Source: Alphaproteobacteria bacterium (GTDB lineage: Bacteria; Pseudomonadota; Alphaproteobacteria; Rickettsiales; JABSSG01). Taken from it: 64,000 nucleotides of DNA. Every line of letters starts with the position of its first letter. Within the stretch, counting starts at the first letter, position 1. A program made the translations under genes and the position numbers. A model generated the notes under the pieces. The model did not search any database. It saw only the letters and a program-made list of their open reading frames with translations, and was not told where the DNA came from. Positions 1-9,010 of the stretch are shown in pieces. The stretch lies in contig JAUHXQ010000003.1 of NCBI GenBank assembly GCA_030426905.1, positions 128,482-192,481 of the forward strand, written 5' to 3'.

Positions 1-702
1 GGAGGGTATGGATTTTTAAGATTTTCATTGCCGATGTTGCCTGAGGCTAGTATCTATTTTGCGGAGGGTATTTATGTGCTCAGTGTTGTTGCGATAATCT
101 ATACTTCTCTTATTGCATTTGTGCAGGAAAATATGAAAAAGTTAATAGCTTATTCTTCGGTTGCTCATATGGGTTATGCAACTCTTGGCATATTTTCTTT
201 TAACTATGAGGGAGTAACCGGAGCAATAATCCAAATGATAAGTCATGGGTTGATTTCTGCTGGGTTGTTTTTAGCAGTTGGGATAATTTCCGATAGAACG
301 GCTACTAAAGAAATTAGCAAATACGGGGGAGTTGCTAAATCTATGCCAGTATTTGCTGTATTGCTAATGTTATTTACTATTTCTAGTGTTGCTGTTCCTG
401 GGACTAGTGCTTTTGTTGGGGAGTTTTTAACTTTACTAGCTATGTATAAAGTGAATAAATTTTACAGTATTTTAGCTACATCAGGGATGGTGTTAGGAGC
501 GATGTATATGCTTTGGCTTTATGCAAGAGTAATGTTTGGTAAGGTAAAAAATGAGACTATAGCTAATTTAAAAGATTTGAATATGTTAGAAACAGTGAGT
601 CTTGTGCCTTTGATTATATTTGTAATCGCTATAGGTTTTTACCCTATTATAATTACAGATATGTTATCTAAGGTAGTAAAAATAATTATTGGAGTGTTTT
701 AA
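1..702 (+). CDS. nuoM: NADH-quinone oxidoreductase subunit M, C-terminal part (5' end outside window)
   Basis: Carboxy-terminal 233 residues of the membrane antiporter-like subunit M of respiratory complex I, which helps couple NADH oxidation to proton export in the inner membrane. The frame is open from base 1 and begins inside the conserved GGYGFLRF segment, so the gene starts upstream of the window. The internal TTG at base 28 is not a real start. The family signature around MKKLIAYSSVAHMGY is seen, followed by several hydrophobic helices (for example VLLMLFTISSVAVPG). nuoN follows after one base, so the two are co-transcribed as in other nuo operons. Identity is secure from sequence and context. 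Confidence 0.95.
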   Translation, partial: GGYGFLRFSLPMLPEASIYFAEGIYVLSVVAIIYTSLIAFVQENMKKLIAYSSVAHMGYATLGIFSFNYEGVTGAIIQMISHGLISAGLFLAVGIISDRTATKEISKYGGVAKSMPVFAVLLMLFTISSVAVPGTSAFVGEFLTLLAMYKVNKFYSILATSGMVLGAMYMLWLYARVMFGKVKNETIANLKDLNMLETVSLVPLIIFVIAIGFYPIIITDMLSKVVKIIIGVF

Positions 703-703
703 G

Positions 704-2173
704 ATGGTAGATTTACTAGCTTTTTCATCAATTTCTACAGAGATAGTACTGATAATCGCTAGTTTGTTTTTAGTATTGCTAGGTTTAGTCTTTAATGATC
801 TAGCTGATAACTCTAAGGTTCCATCAATCATTGCAATAGTGGCTTTATTTGCTGGTATTTATATAGTTTCTAGAAACTCTCAGACTGAAAATGTTGTTGC
901 GTTTAATAAGCTCTTTGTTAGTAACAATTATATTATTTTTGCTAAAGTCATTGTTATGTTATCTGCTGTCGTTTCTATTTTGTTTACGATGGGATGTAGT
1001 GCTTTGAACAAGATATATCTAAAATTTGAATTTGTAACTCTTATATTATTTTCAGTAATTGGAATGTTAGTCATGATATCAGCTAATGATTTCATGACTT
1101 TATATCTGGGATTGGAGTTACAAACTTTGTGCTTATATAGTTTAACATGTTTTAGTCGTACTGAAGTTAAATCTTCCGAAGGAGCGCTAAAATATTTTAT
1201 TTTAGGTGGAATTGCATCAGCATTAATTTTATACGGTATTTCTTTTATTTATGGCTTTGCTGGTACCACTAACTTTTCTTTAATTGCAGAAAGTTATAAT
1301 TACAATGCTGAAGGGCAGAATATATCTATTGGTATTTTAATTGGTTCGGTATTAGTGATAATTGGCTTTTGCTTTAAAATTGCTGCAGTACCATTTCACA
1401 TGTGGGCACCGGATGTATATCAAGGTGCGCTTCTGCCTGTGACAGCTTTTTTATCTACTACTCCCAAGGCAGCTGCAATATTAATATTAGCTAAATTATT
1501 AATAAGCACCTTTAATATTTGGATTGATATATGGCAGCAAGTGATAAAAGTAATAGCGGGGTTATCTTTGTTTATAGGAGCATTAGGAGCTTTGAAGCAA
1601 AAAGATATAAAACGATTACTAGCTTACAGTTCTATTAGTCATATTGGTTTTATATTAGTTGGCATTTCAGCGCATAATAAAGCTGGATTAGAATCGGTGG
1701 TTACATATGTATGTATATATATTTCAATGAATTTTGGCATGTTTGCTTGTGTTTCTATGATGCAGAAAGCAAATGATGAGAATTATGAATTAAGTATTTT
1801 TAAAGGATTATCTGAGAAAAATCCTGTGTTAGCTATTGCTATTACTATATTGCTTTTATCGCTTGCAGGAATACCTCCTCTTGCTGGATTTTTAGCAAAA
1901 TTTTATGTTTTAAACGCTGCTATAAAAGCTGAGCTATATGTTCTTTCGACACTCGCAATGCTAGCTGCTGTTATTTCTAGTTTCTATTATTTAAAAATCA
2001 TAAAGATGATGTACTTTGATCATAGCTCTGAGAGGAAGTTAGAGCATAGAGTATATACAGCAGAAAACATAATAATTACTGCTATGTCTACTACGTTAAA
2101 TACTACTTTAATATTATTACCTTCAAGCTTATCTGTTCCTTTATCATATTATGTGAGTAGCTTATTTAACTAG
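704..2173 (+). CDS. nuoN: NADH-quinone oxidoreductase subunit N
   Basis: Full-length complex I membrane subunit N, 489 residues, the usual family length, with about 14 hydrophobic helices. The ATG at 704 is chosen because GGAG lies about 10 bases upstream at the end of nuoM and the family N-terminus fits; an in-frame TTG at 689 would only add residues overlapping nuoM. Conserved features include FHMWAPDVYQGA and the KRLLAYSSISHIGF segment typical of the proton-channel subunits. It sits one base after nuoM and is probably the last gene of the nuo operon, because the next gene is an unrelated ankyrin protein after a 127-base gap containing a dyad. Confidence 0.96.
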   Translation: MVDLLAFSSISTEIVLIIASLFLVLLGLVFNDLADNSKVPSIIAIVALFAGIYIVSRNSQTENVVAFNKLFVSNNYIIFAKVIVMLSAVVSILFTMGCSALNKIYLKFEFVTLILFSVIGMLVMISANDFMTLYLGLELQTLCLYSLTCFSRTEVKSSEGALKYFILGGIASALILYGISFIYGFAGTTNFSLIAESYNYNAEGQNISIGILIGSVLVIIGFCFKIAAVPFHMWAPDVYQGALLPVTAFLSTTPKAAAILILAKLLISTFNIWIDIWQQVIKVIAGLSLFIGALGALKQKDIKRLLAYSSISHIGFILVGISAHNKAGLESVVTYVCIYISMNFGMFACVSMMQKANDENYELSIFKGLSEKNPVLAIAITILLLSLAGIPPLAGFLAKFYVLNAAIKAELYVLSTLAMLAAVISSFYYLKIIKMMYFDHSSERKLEHRVYTAENIIITAMSTTLNTTLILLPSSLSVPLSYYVSSLFN

Positions 2174-2239
2174 TGGTAGATTTAGCACAAGCTTTTGCAT
2201 CTATTGCTGGATTTATGAAAAATAGGGGAAAAATCAAAA

Positions 2240-2300
2240 TTTTAACCATTAATTAACTGATCATTTTAATAATATCAGTTGCTATATATAATGGTTAAAA
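2240..2300 (+). promoter_or_regulatory. nested inverted repeats abutting the ankyrin gene start
   Basis: TTTTAACCATT (2240-2250) and AATGGTTAAAA (2290-2300) form a perfect 11-bp dyad, and inside it AACTGAT (2255-2261) and ATCAGTT (2274-2280) form a second 7-bp dyad. The outer right arm ends on the base before the ATG at 2301, and no Shine-Dalgarno sequence is visible. It could be an operator, a nuoN terminator-like fold, or an RNA structure controlling translation start. The repeats are seen; the role is inference. Confidence 0.45.
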
Positions 2301-4226
2301 ATGGAATCTTTAAATACAAGTAGTACTAGTGATGATAGTAAAAAATTATCAGTACTACATCAAGTTGTTTTAGAAGGCGATACAGTAAAAGCTAGTGAGT
2401 ATTGTAAAAAAATAAAAACAGACAATATTAGTATCATAGATGCGTTTAACGATCATGGTTTTACTCCTTTACATATTGCAATTCAAAATAAAAATGATGA
2501 GCTAGTTGAGTTACTGTTGGAAAATGGTGCTAATCCTAGCAAATTGACTGCTGAAGGAGATTCTCCGGTAGTACTTGCTGTGAAATATAATGCAGTGACA
2601 ATTTTACCAAAGCTGATAGAAGAAAATGCAAATCTAAATTTATGTGATGCTCAAGGAAATTCAGCTTTAAAAATTGCTACTGATTTAAATCTACAGGATA
2701 TAGTTGAGATTCTAACAGAGCATGGAGCATTTATTATTACGCAAAAAAATAAAGATTCTGAGAATAAAGGCTATAATTCGAATCAAACGGAAGATTATTT
2801 GCAGCAAATTTTACTTTTTTTGGATAAGTATATTAAGGACACTAAATGCAAAAAGTCTTTTACAAAATTTTTTAACGAGCTGCTTGTTTGTACTCACGAA
2901 TATGTACAGAAAAATTCGTTTGCAGTAGCAGAGTTACAGAAGACACTTGAATCTAAGATTATAAAAATATTCAATAGACTGCAAAATATTGCAAATGATA
3001 CTGATAAGCTCGAGAAAAAATTTGCATTAAACATGGCAAGAAAAATTATTTCAGCTTTTGATGATGTCGCGAAAATGTATTTACTAAGTCGTGGAGATAA
3101 TGATACTGTACTTTTGATGAGTAAAGCTGAATCTCTTATTGAAGAGAAAGTTGTAAACGCGCAAAATCAAGCTGATTTAGAGCCAAAGAATAATATTAAG
3201 ACAAAAATATCACAAAATACAATTGAAGAAATAAAAACTAGCAAAGATTGGTATACTGGTAATAATTATAAAAATTTTCAGGATTTTTTAAATATTAATC
3301 GTAGCAATAATAGTAATATTCGTTATTTACAATTTTCTGAAATTGTCAAAGAACAAATACTAGCGCGTAACAATAATCATGATGTAGAGTTAGTAGATTT
3401 TATTACCGTGCGTCCTCATCATCCTCGTTCTGTTACCGAGGTAGAAAGTATACTTAAGTTATCTCAAGCTAGATTAAAAGAAGAATCAGCATTTTATGTC
3501 AATGATGATAGTTTAAAACAAGTTGAAGATTTTTTACTTACAATAGCTGATAGATCAGATAAAGAAATTCAGCCAAGTGAGTCTGCTAAAATAGATAAGC
3601 TACTTAGACCAGGTAAGAAAGAAAAGATTCATATTATAGTTTTCCCTAATACTAGATATGAAGAATTATGGGCAGATCTTTCAGCAGAAGCTTTTGCAAC
3701 AGGAGCTACGATTCACTCTTTTAATTATCAAGAAAGCGTAGTACATAGAAATGATTTAGTGTATGCAGGTATTGCTGCTGTGAATAAAATATTGGATAAT
3801 GGCGTTTGTATGGATAAATTAATTATTCAAGGCTATGGCAATGGCGCTGTTGTTGCAAAAGAAGTAAGAGCACAGTTTGAGAAACGTTCAGTGCATCTGA
3901 CTGGAGTAGATTTTAATTACGAATCATTGCAGGAAGTTGATCATCGGTATTATTGTTTTTCTCCTCAGGCAAAAATTGATAAAGAATGTCCAACAGAAAT
4001 AAAAAATATTCTGATGCGCATTTTAGGTTATGGTAAAGATGTATCATACTCAGATACTTCTCTTTTGTCAGATGCTAGTACGAAAATATCACCTTTTCAG
4101 TTACTTAATATGTTTATGAAAGCCCATCAAAAACTTTTACACCAAGTAAGTAAGTATAAGAATCCTACTTCTCTTAAGGAGAGAGTAGATGCTATTATTG
4201 GATTGACTGATAAAGATTTGCTTTAG
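2301..4226 (+). CDS. ankyrin-repeat protein with alpha/beta-hydrolase-like C-terminal domain
   Basis: A 641-residue protein, probably a secreted effector. Residues about 50-145 hold three ankyrin repeats (for example GFTPLHIAIQNKNDELVELL). The middle (about 160-430) is charged and helical with no domain I recognise. Residues about 440-560 read like an alpha/beta-hydrolase core: strand HIIVFPN, then an elbow-like strand-turn-helix around LIIQGYGNGAVVAKEV (near residues 508-522). In active hydrolases the elbow is GxSxG; here the nucleophile position is glycine, so the domain may be inactive. There is no signal peptide, as expected for T4SS cargo. It lies alone between the nuo operon and gltA. 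The ankyrin call is firm; the hydrolase-fold call is inference from pattern only. Confidence 0.8.
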   Translation: MESLNTSSTSDDSKKLSVLHQVVLEGDTVKASEYCKKIKTDNISIIDAFNDHGFTPLHIAIQNKNDELVELLLENGANPSKLTAEGDSPVVLAVKYNAVTILPKLIEENANLNLCDAQGNSALKIATDLNLQDIVEILTEHGAFIITQKNKDSENKGYNSNQTEDYLQQILLFLDKYIKDTKCKKSFTKFFNELLVCTHEYVQKNSFAVAELQKTLESKIIKIFNRLQNIANDTDKLEKKFALNMARKIISAFDDVAKMYLLSRGDNDTVLLMSKAESLIEEKVVNAQNQADLEPKNNIKTKISQNTIEEIKTSKDWYTGNNYKNFQDFLNINRSNNSNIRYLQFSEIVKEQILARNNNHDVELVDFITVRPHHPRSVTEVESILKLSQARLKEESAFYVNDDSLKQVEDFLLTIADRSDKEIQPSESAKIDKLLRPGKKEKIHIIVFPNTRYEELWADLSAEAFATGATIHSFNYQESVVHRNDLVYAGIAAVNKILDNGVCMDKLIIQGYGNGAVVAKEVRAQFEKRSVHLTGVDFNYESLQEVDHRYYCFSPQAKIDKECPTEIKNILMRILGYGKDVSYSDTSLLSDASTKISPFQLLNMFMKAHQKLLHQVSKYKNPTSLKERVDAIIGLTDKDLL

Positions 4227-4288
4227 TCATTGACAATGTTGTTATAAGCTGAATAAGCTGTAAGTGAATTAATAAAGGATTGGTGTTT

Positions 4289-5566
4289 ATGAGTGGAGAT
4301 TCTTCAGATGCTGTTTTAAGCTATAGGGGTAAAAAGTATAAACTACCGATATATGAGTCTTCTGTAGGTCCAAATGTTATTGACGTAACAAAGTTTTACA
4401 AAGAATCAGGTGTTTTTACATATGACCCCGGATTTATGTCTACAGCTTCTTGTGAGTCAAAAATTACTTATATTAATGGTGAAGAAGGCACCTTAAGATA
4501 TAGAGGTTATTCTGTGAAATCATTAGCAGAAAAATGCGATTTCATGGACGTGTCATATTTGCTTTTATACGGTGATTTACCTAAAAAACTTCAAAAAGCA
4601 AAGTTTATTGAAAATCTTACTCACCACTCTCTTGTACACGAGCAATTGCATTTTTTATTTAGAGGCTTTCAAAGAAGATCCCATCCGATGGCGGTAATGG
4701 TTGGAGCTGTAGGAACTTTATCTGCTTTTTATCATGAAACTTTAGATATCAATGACCCTGAGCAAAGAGAGTTATCAGCGCATAAAATAATTGCTAAAAT
4801 GCCGACTATTGCAGCGATGGCATATAAATATGCTGTAGGACAGCCTTTCATCTATCCTAAAAATGAGTTGGGATATACTGAAAATTTTTTATATATGATG
4901 TTTGCGACACCGTGTGAAGAATTTGTAATAGATCCTCTGTTGATTAGAGCTCTTGATAAAATTTTTATTTTACACGCAGACCATGAGCAAAATGCTTCTA
5001 CCTCTACGGTGAGGATGGCAGGTTCATCAGGTGCTAATCCTTTTGCATGTATAGCTGCTGGAATTGCCTCACTATGGGGGCCGTTGCATGGTGGTGCAAA
5101 TGAAGCGGTTATTAGAATGCTTATTGAAATAGGAAAGGTAAAAAATATTCGTAAGTTTATTGATAAAGCTAAAGATAAAGATGACCCTTTTAGATTGATG
5201 GGATTTGGTCATAGAGTATACAAGCATTACGATCCTAGAGCCGAAGTATTAAGAGAAATTTGTCATGATGTTTTTAAGCATCTAGGTAATAATAATGACC
5301 ATTTAATGGAAATTGCCATAGAGCTAGAGCAGGTAGCACTAAAAGACGAGTATTTTATTCGGCGTAAATTATACCCTAATGTAGATTTTTACTCTGGTCT
5401 TATTTACAAAGCCTTAAAGGTTCCAACGGAAATGTATACCGTATTATTTGCTATTGCCAGAACTGTAGGGTGGGTATCTCAATGGAAAGAAATGATGGAA
5501 AGTGAAGAATTTAGAATAGCAAGACCAAGACAATTATATACTGGGCACAAGGAAAGATTATTATAA
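4289..5566 (+). CDS. gltA: citrate synthase
   Basis: Citrate synthase, condensing acetyl-CoA and oxaloacetate as the entry step of the TCA cycle in the cytoplasm. At 425 residues it is typical of the hexameric Gram-negative type. Start: ATG 4289 with AAAGGA about ten bases upstream; TTG and GTG codons at 4280 and 4283 are in frame but poorly placed. The catalytic set is present: histidine in [12 protein letters not shown], histidine in [14 protein letters not shown] and aspartate in NVDFYSG. It lies 22 bases before a permease gene on the same strand and may share a transcript with it. The gene is intact and matches the family throughout. Confidence 0.97.
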   Translation: MSGDSSDAVLSYRGKKYKLPIYESSVGPNVIDVTKFYKESGVFTYDPGFMSTASCESKITYINGEEGTLRYRGYSVKSLAEKCDFMDVSYLLLYGDLPKKLQKAKFIENLTHHSLVHEQLHFLFRGFQRRSHPMAVMVGAVGTLSAFYHETLDINDPEQRELSAHKIIAKMPTIAAMAYKYAVGQPFIYPKNELGYTENFLYMMFATPCEEFVIDPLLIRALDKIFILHADHEQNASTSTVRMAGSSGANPFACIAAGIASLWGPLHGGANEAVIRMLIEIGKVKNIRKFIDKAKDKDDPFRLMGFGHRVYKHYDPRAEVLREICHDVFKHLGNNNDHLMEIAIELEQVALKDEYFIRRKLYPNVDFYSGLIYKALKVPTEMYTVLFAIARTVGWVSQWKEMMESEEFRIARPRQLYTGHKERLL

Positions 5567-5588
5567 CCAATCAAATAATATAGATAAT

Positions 5589-6596
5589 ATGAGATTACAT
5601 TGGGTTAAAAATAAAATACTAATTATGTTGATAATAATGTTATCAATATATGTAGCTTCTTTTCAATTTGATTCTTTGAAAGGGGTTAATTTTAATATGA
5701 CAATGTATTTAGGAGAGATGTGGTGGGCAATAATTTTAGGATTTTTAATTGGTGGTCTCATACATACTTTTGTTCCTAGTGAGTATATTACTAAAGCTTT
5801 AGCTGAACCCAGCAAAAGGTCTATATTTAATGCAGTAGGATTTGGTTTTACGATGAGCATATGTAGCCATGGTATTTTGGCTCTTGCGGTGCAGCTATAC
5901 AAGAAGGGGGCTTCTCCGGCAGCAGTAGTTGCGTTTTTGCTTGCAAGTCCTTGGGCAAATTTTACGCTTACACTGTTGCTGATCAGTTTTTTTGGTTTAT
6001 TGAAAGCATTGTATATTATTATAGCAGCTGTGATTATAGCTATTGTCACAGGCCATATATTTTTACTATTGATGCGTTTTAATTTGATAGAAACAAATCC
6101 ACATACCATAGCTAACCATAAGGATTTTTCTATTATGAAAGACTTAAAAGCTAGAGTTAAAAATTATGATTTTACCACAAGTACTATACTAAAGGACTGT
6201 CAAGAAGTTTGGAGAGGAGGAGTAAGGTTAGCTAATATGGTATTATGGTGGATTTTGCTAGGTATCACAATTGCGAGTGTTGTTGGAGCTTTTATTCCTC
6301 CATTCTTTTTCCATGATTATATGGGTCCTAATTTTATCGGTATGATGGTTACACTAATTGCTGCTACGGTTTTAGAAGTATGTTCTGAAGGTACAGCTCC
6401 TCTTGCGTTTGAAATATTTCGTCAGACTGGTTATCTAGGCAATCCATTTGTGTTTCTTATGGCAGGCGTTGCTACTGACTATACCGAAATTGGAATATTG
6501 TGGTATAACATAGGGCGGAAGACAGCTCTTTGGATGCCTATTATTGCGGTGCCACAAATTATTTTGTTTGGTACAATTGCAAATATCATTTTTTAA
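5589..6596 (+). CDS. DUF318/ArsP-type permease
   Basis: A 335-residue polytopic inner-membrane protein with roughly eight hydrophobic segments. The repeated core pattern CSHGILALAVQLYKKGASP followed by AVVAFLLASPWAN, and a second-half counterpart around EVCSEGTAPLAFEIF, are characteristic of the DUF318 (ArsP_1, YraQ-like) permease family. Some family members export organoarsenicals, but the substrate cannot be read from sequence. The paired cysteine often seen in the first motif (CSCG) is CSHG here. The gene starts 22 bases after gltA and may be read through from it; no strong ribosome site is visible. Family call is good, substrate unknown. Confidence 0.8.
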   Translation: MRLHWVKNKILIMLIIMLSIYVASFQFDSLKGVNFNMTMYLGEMWWAIILGFLIGGLIHTFVPSEYITKALAEPSKRSIFNAVGFGFTMSICSHGILALAVQLYKKGASPAAVVAFLLASPWANFTLTLLLISFFGLLKALYIIIAAVIIAIVTGHIFLLLMRFNLIETNPHTIANHKDFSIMKDLKARVKNYDFTTSTILKDCQEVWRGGVRLANMVLWWILLGITIASVVGAFIPPFFFHDYMGPNFIGMMVTLIAATVLEVCSEGTAPLAFEIFRQTGYLGNPFVFLMAGVATDYTEIGILWYNIGRKTALWMPIIAVPQIILFGTIANIIF

Positions 6597-6706
6597 TATT
6601 TGTTGCTCTCTTCTTGTATTACTTTAAAAAGATTCAAATCATATGTAAATATTGACAAGATAGTTAATTTACGCTAAAGACATATTAAATAATTATATGA
6701 AGAAAA

Positions 6707-7594
6707 ATGATCACAAATTTTAATGCTGCGAATTACTATTTTTCTATATCAAGCAACATACCACAAAAATTTAATTATATATGGTTAACTCCTCCAGAGG
6801 CTCCAAAGGAATTATTTCCACTTGATCATGGGGGAAAAATAGATCGTAATTTTGATGTGATGTATCACAATAAAATAATAGTCTATCCATACTGGGAACA
6901 TGTGTTGTGGACTAATAATAAAAATTTAATTCCTAATACTGTAGAAAAACTTGAAAATATTGGTTTTGAGGTTAAGGAATTGAAAGATATCAATTCTACA
7001 AGAACAAATATTATTGATACAATATCAAATTATTTTTGTTCTAAATACGCTGCTGTGTTTATTGATACGGCAAAGCTTATTGCTGCAGAAGGAGAAGGTG
7101 GAATAGTAGCTGATATAAATTTTCGTTTTTTTAAACCATATGAAGAAAAGCAGCTAAAAAATGACTATATTGTGTACTGGCATGGCAGTCAATTTGAAAA
7201 TGCGATGACAACATCTGCGCCTAATCATCCTGTGGTTACAAAAACATTGGATAACCTAGAAAATAGTTTTGATGAACTGACCTTTTTTAATAAATTAACC
7301 TGTAGTTCTAATAAATATATCAATTTATTTGAAAAAATTATGCAGTATACTAATTTATTTCAAGAAACTATACTTACAAATCATAACTATGTGTGGCAAC
7401 AGCTAAAAAACAACTTTGCCAGTCAACGAAGAGAGTCAGTAGGATTTATAGCATCTTGTAAAGATCCGTCTAATAGAGATATTGACTCAATAAAATGGGT
7501 CGATCGTTGTAAATACTATGAAGGTATTACAGGGATATCTAATGATGATGGTATATGTGGAGATACTAAAGAGTTATCTTGGCAGCATGTATAA
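6707..7594 (+). CDS. degenerate TcdA/TcdB-type glycosyltransferase-like protein
   Basis: A 295-residue protein with the layout of the DXD sugar-binding glycosyltransferase family used by large clostridial toxins and many effectors: PQKFNYIWLT near the N-terminus, then HVLWTNNKNLIPNTVE, then AAEGEGGIVADINFRF near residues 125-140. The same three landmarks occur in the protein at the right end of the window (HHIWFT, HYLWTNDKTLIPEAE, LEEGGVYKDGDYNF). Here the metal-binding D-x-D reads DIN and the upstream D-x-x-R is D-x-x-K, so activity may be lost or altered. No signal peptide is seen. The start is ATG 6707 with GAAGAAA upstream. It stands alone between the permease and a minus-strand zinc-finger gene. 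Confidence 0.6.
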   Translation: MITNFNAANYYFSISSNIPQKFNYIWLTPPEAPKELFPLDHGGKIDRNFDVMYHNKIIVYPYWEHVLWTNNKNLIPNTVEKLENIGFEVKELKDINSTRTNIIDTISNYFCSKYAAVFIDTAKLIAAEGEGGIVADINFRFFKPYEEKQLKNDYIVYWHGSQFENAMTTSAPNHPVVTKTLDNLENSFDELTFFNKLTCSSNKYINLFEKIMQYTNLFQETILTNHNYVWQQLKNNFASQRRESVGFIASCKDPSNRDIDSIKWVDRCKYYEGITGISNDDGICGDTKELSWQHV

Positions 7595-7671
7595 AGAGAT
7601 AATTGTTTTTTAAGTTTTCAAATTTCTCTAATAGATACAAGGCAGGAAAAGGTATTTTTCTTATAATGAAG

Positions 7672-7812
7672 TTAAGCTAAAGAAAATTTTTTGCTACAGT
7701 ACGGACATACTATATAGCCTTTATCTTTGTTTATTTTAAGATATATTTTTGGATGTTTAATTCCATCACCTTCACAATAAACTTCTGGTTGTTTTACTGT
7801 ATGAGAGTCCAT
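7672..7812 (-). CDS. CHCC zinc-finger domain protein, 46 residues
   Basis: A short minus-strand gene encoding 46 residues. It carries the zf-CHCC pattern: cysteine at residue 13 in CEGDG, histidine in KHPKIYLKI (residue 20) and the CPYC pair at 36-39 followed by SKKF. This matches the family that includes the mitochondrial complex I accessory subunit NDUFS6 and the small zinc-finger proteins common in alphaproteobacteria. All four ligands are present. It is convergent with the glycosyltransferase-like gene to the left and divergent from fabI. A role as a complex I-associated zinc protein is family knowledge, not shown here. Confidence 0.85.
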   Translation of the reverse strand: MDSHTVKQPEVYCEGDGIKHPKIYLKINKDKGYIVCPYCSKKFSLA

Positions 7813-7980
7813 TTTTCTAAAAGATCATAATAATTAATATTAGAACTATAGCATAATAGGTTGATTTTTCTATATAAGAGTTTGTTTTTGATGTTTGCTA
7901 AAGCTTAAATAACTATTTACAATCATAACTTTTTCTGTAATTCTTACATTTCTTTTTATTTAAAAATATGGAGTGTGTTT

Positions 7981-8787
7981 GTGTCTAATGGATTGCTAAA
8001 AGGTAAGCGAGGTTTAGTAATGGGGGTTGCAAATGATAAGTCTATTGCTTGGGGTATAGCAGCAGCAGCAGCAAGAGAAGGAGCTCAGCTAGCCTACACT
8101 TATCAAGGAGAAATCTTAAAAAAAAGAATTTTTCCTTTGGCTGAAAAAACTAACTCTGACATTATTTTAGAGTGTGATGTTACCAAAGAAGATTCTCTTG
8201 ATCAGGTATTTAAAGAAATAGAAGAAAAATGGGGATCTATTGATTTTCTAGTGCACTCTATTGCTTTTTCTAACAAGGATGAACTTAAGGGCCGTTATAT
8301 TGATACGTCATTAGATAACTTTCTCAATACAATGAATATTTCTTGTTTTTCTTTCACATCAATTGCAAAGAGAGCTGAAAAATTAATGAAAAACGGGGGC
8401 AGCCTTCTTACTATGACTTACTATGGAGCAAATAAAGTAATGCCTCATTATAATGTTATGGGAATTGCAAAGTCAGCGCTTGAAACCAGTGTTAAATATT
8501 TAGCTGTAGATTTGGGTAGAAGTAATATTAGGGTGAATGCAATTTCTGCTGGGCCTATTAAAACTCTTGCTGCTTCAGGCATAGGGGATTTTAAGTATAT
8601 TCTAAAATGGAATGAGTACAATGCGCCGTTAAAAAGAACGGTCACCACAGAAGAAGTAGGCAATACTGCAGCCTTTCTGCTAAGCGATATGAGTTCCGGT
8701 ACTACAGGGCAAACAATATACGTGGACAGTGGTTACAATGTCGTTGGAATGAAGGCAGTGGACGCGCCCGACATTGCTACCGTATAA
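7981..8787 (+). CDS. fabI: enoyl-[acyl-carrier-protein] reductase (NADH)
   Basis: FabI, the last step of each type II fatty-acid elongation cycle, 268 residues. It has a short-chain-dehydrogenase Rossmann fold with the FabI-type glycine motif GVANDKSIAWGIA, and the FabI active-site pair Tyr157 and Lys164 in Y-x6-K spacing (YNVMGIAK). The start is taken as GTG 7981: GGAG at 7970-7973 is seven bases upstream of it, whereas the in-frame GTG at 7975 would leave only one base. The C-terminal tail VDAPDIATV extends a little past the usual core. Single gene, upstream intergenic region about 170 bases. Confidence 0.96.
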   Translation: MSNGLLKGKRGLVMGVANDKSIAWGIAAAAAREGAQLAYTYQGEILKKRIFPLAEKTNSDIILECDVTKEDSLDQVFKEIEEKWGSIDFLVHSIAFSNKDELKGRYIDTSLDNFLNTMNISCFSFTSIAKRAEKLMKNGGSLLTMTYYGANKVMPHYNVMGIAKSALETSVKYLAVDLGRSNIRVNAISAGPIKTLAASGIGDFKYILKWNEYNAPLKRTVTTEEVGNTAAFLLSDMSSGTTGQTIYVDSGYNVVGMKAVDAPDIATV

Positions 8788-8939
8788 ACAGTAACGCTGT
8801 TAGCATAGTATAAAATAATTTTAACATCTTTTTAACAGTTTTTTTCGGCTATATTTCAGTTATAGCTGAATTTTCTTTTAGTTGTCTTAAAAATATCAAG
8901 TAAAATTCTTCATAGGAAATCGAATTAATCAGTTAGTCA

Positions 8940-8967
8940 TTGACAAAAATTTTATTTATGTTACAAA
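8940..8967 (+). promoter_or_regulatory. candidate sigma-70-type promoter for the 1012-residue protein
   Basis: TTGACA at 8940-8945 and TACAAA at 8962-8967 with 16 bases between, ending 43 bases before the ATG at 9011. The -35 is perfect and the -10 matches four of six positions. The 223-base gap before it shows no gene. Confidence 0.35.
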
Positions 8968-9010
8968 ATAATAACTAAATTTTAATAAATAAGTATTTTC
9001 TGGAATTACT

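Noticed and set aside
2175..2258. 27-codon frame directly after nuoN
   Set aside because: GTG start without ribosome site, no homology seen, and it runs into the dyad before the ankyrin gene.
5663..6109. 148-codon frame antisense to the permease gene
   Set aside because: It mirrors a gene with clear family motifs on the plus strand; a shadow frame caused by hydrophobic codon usage.
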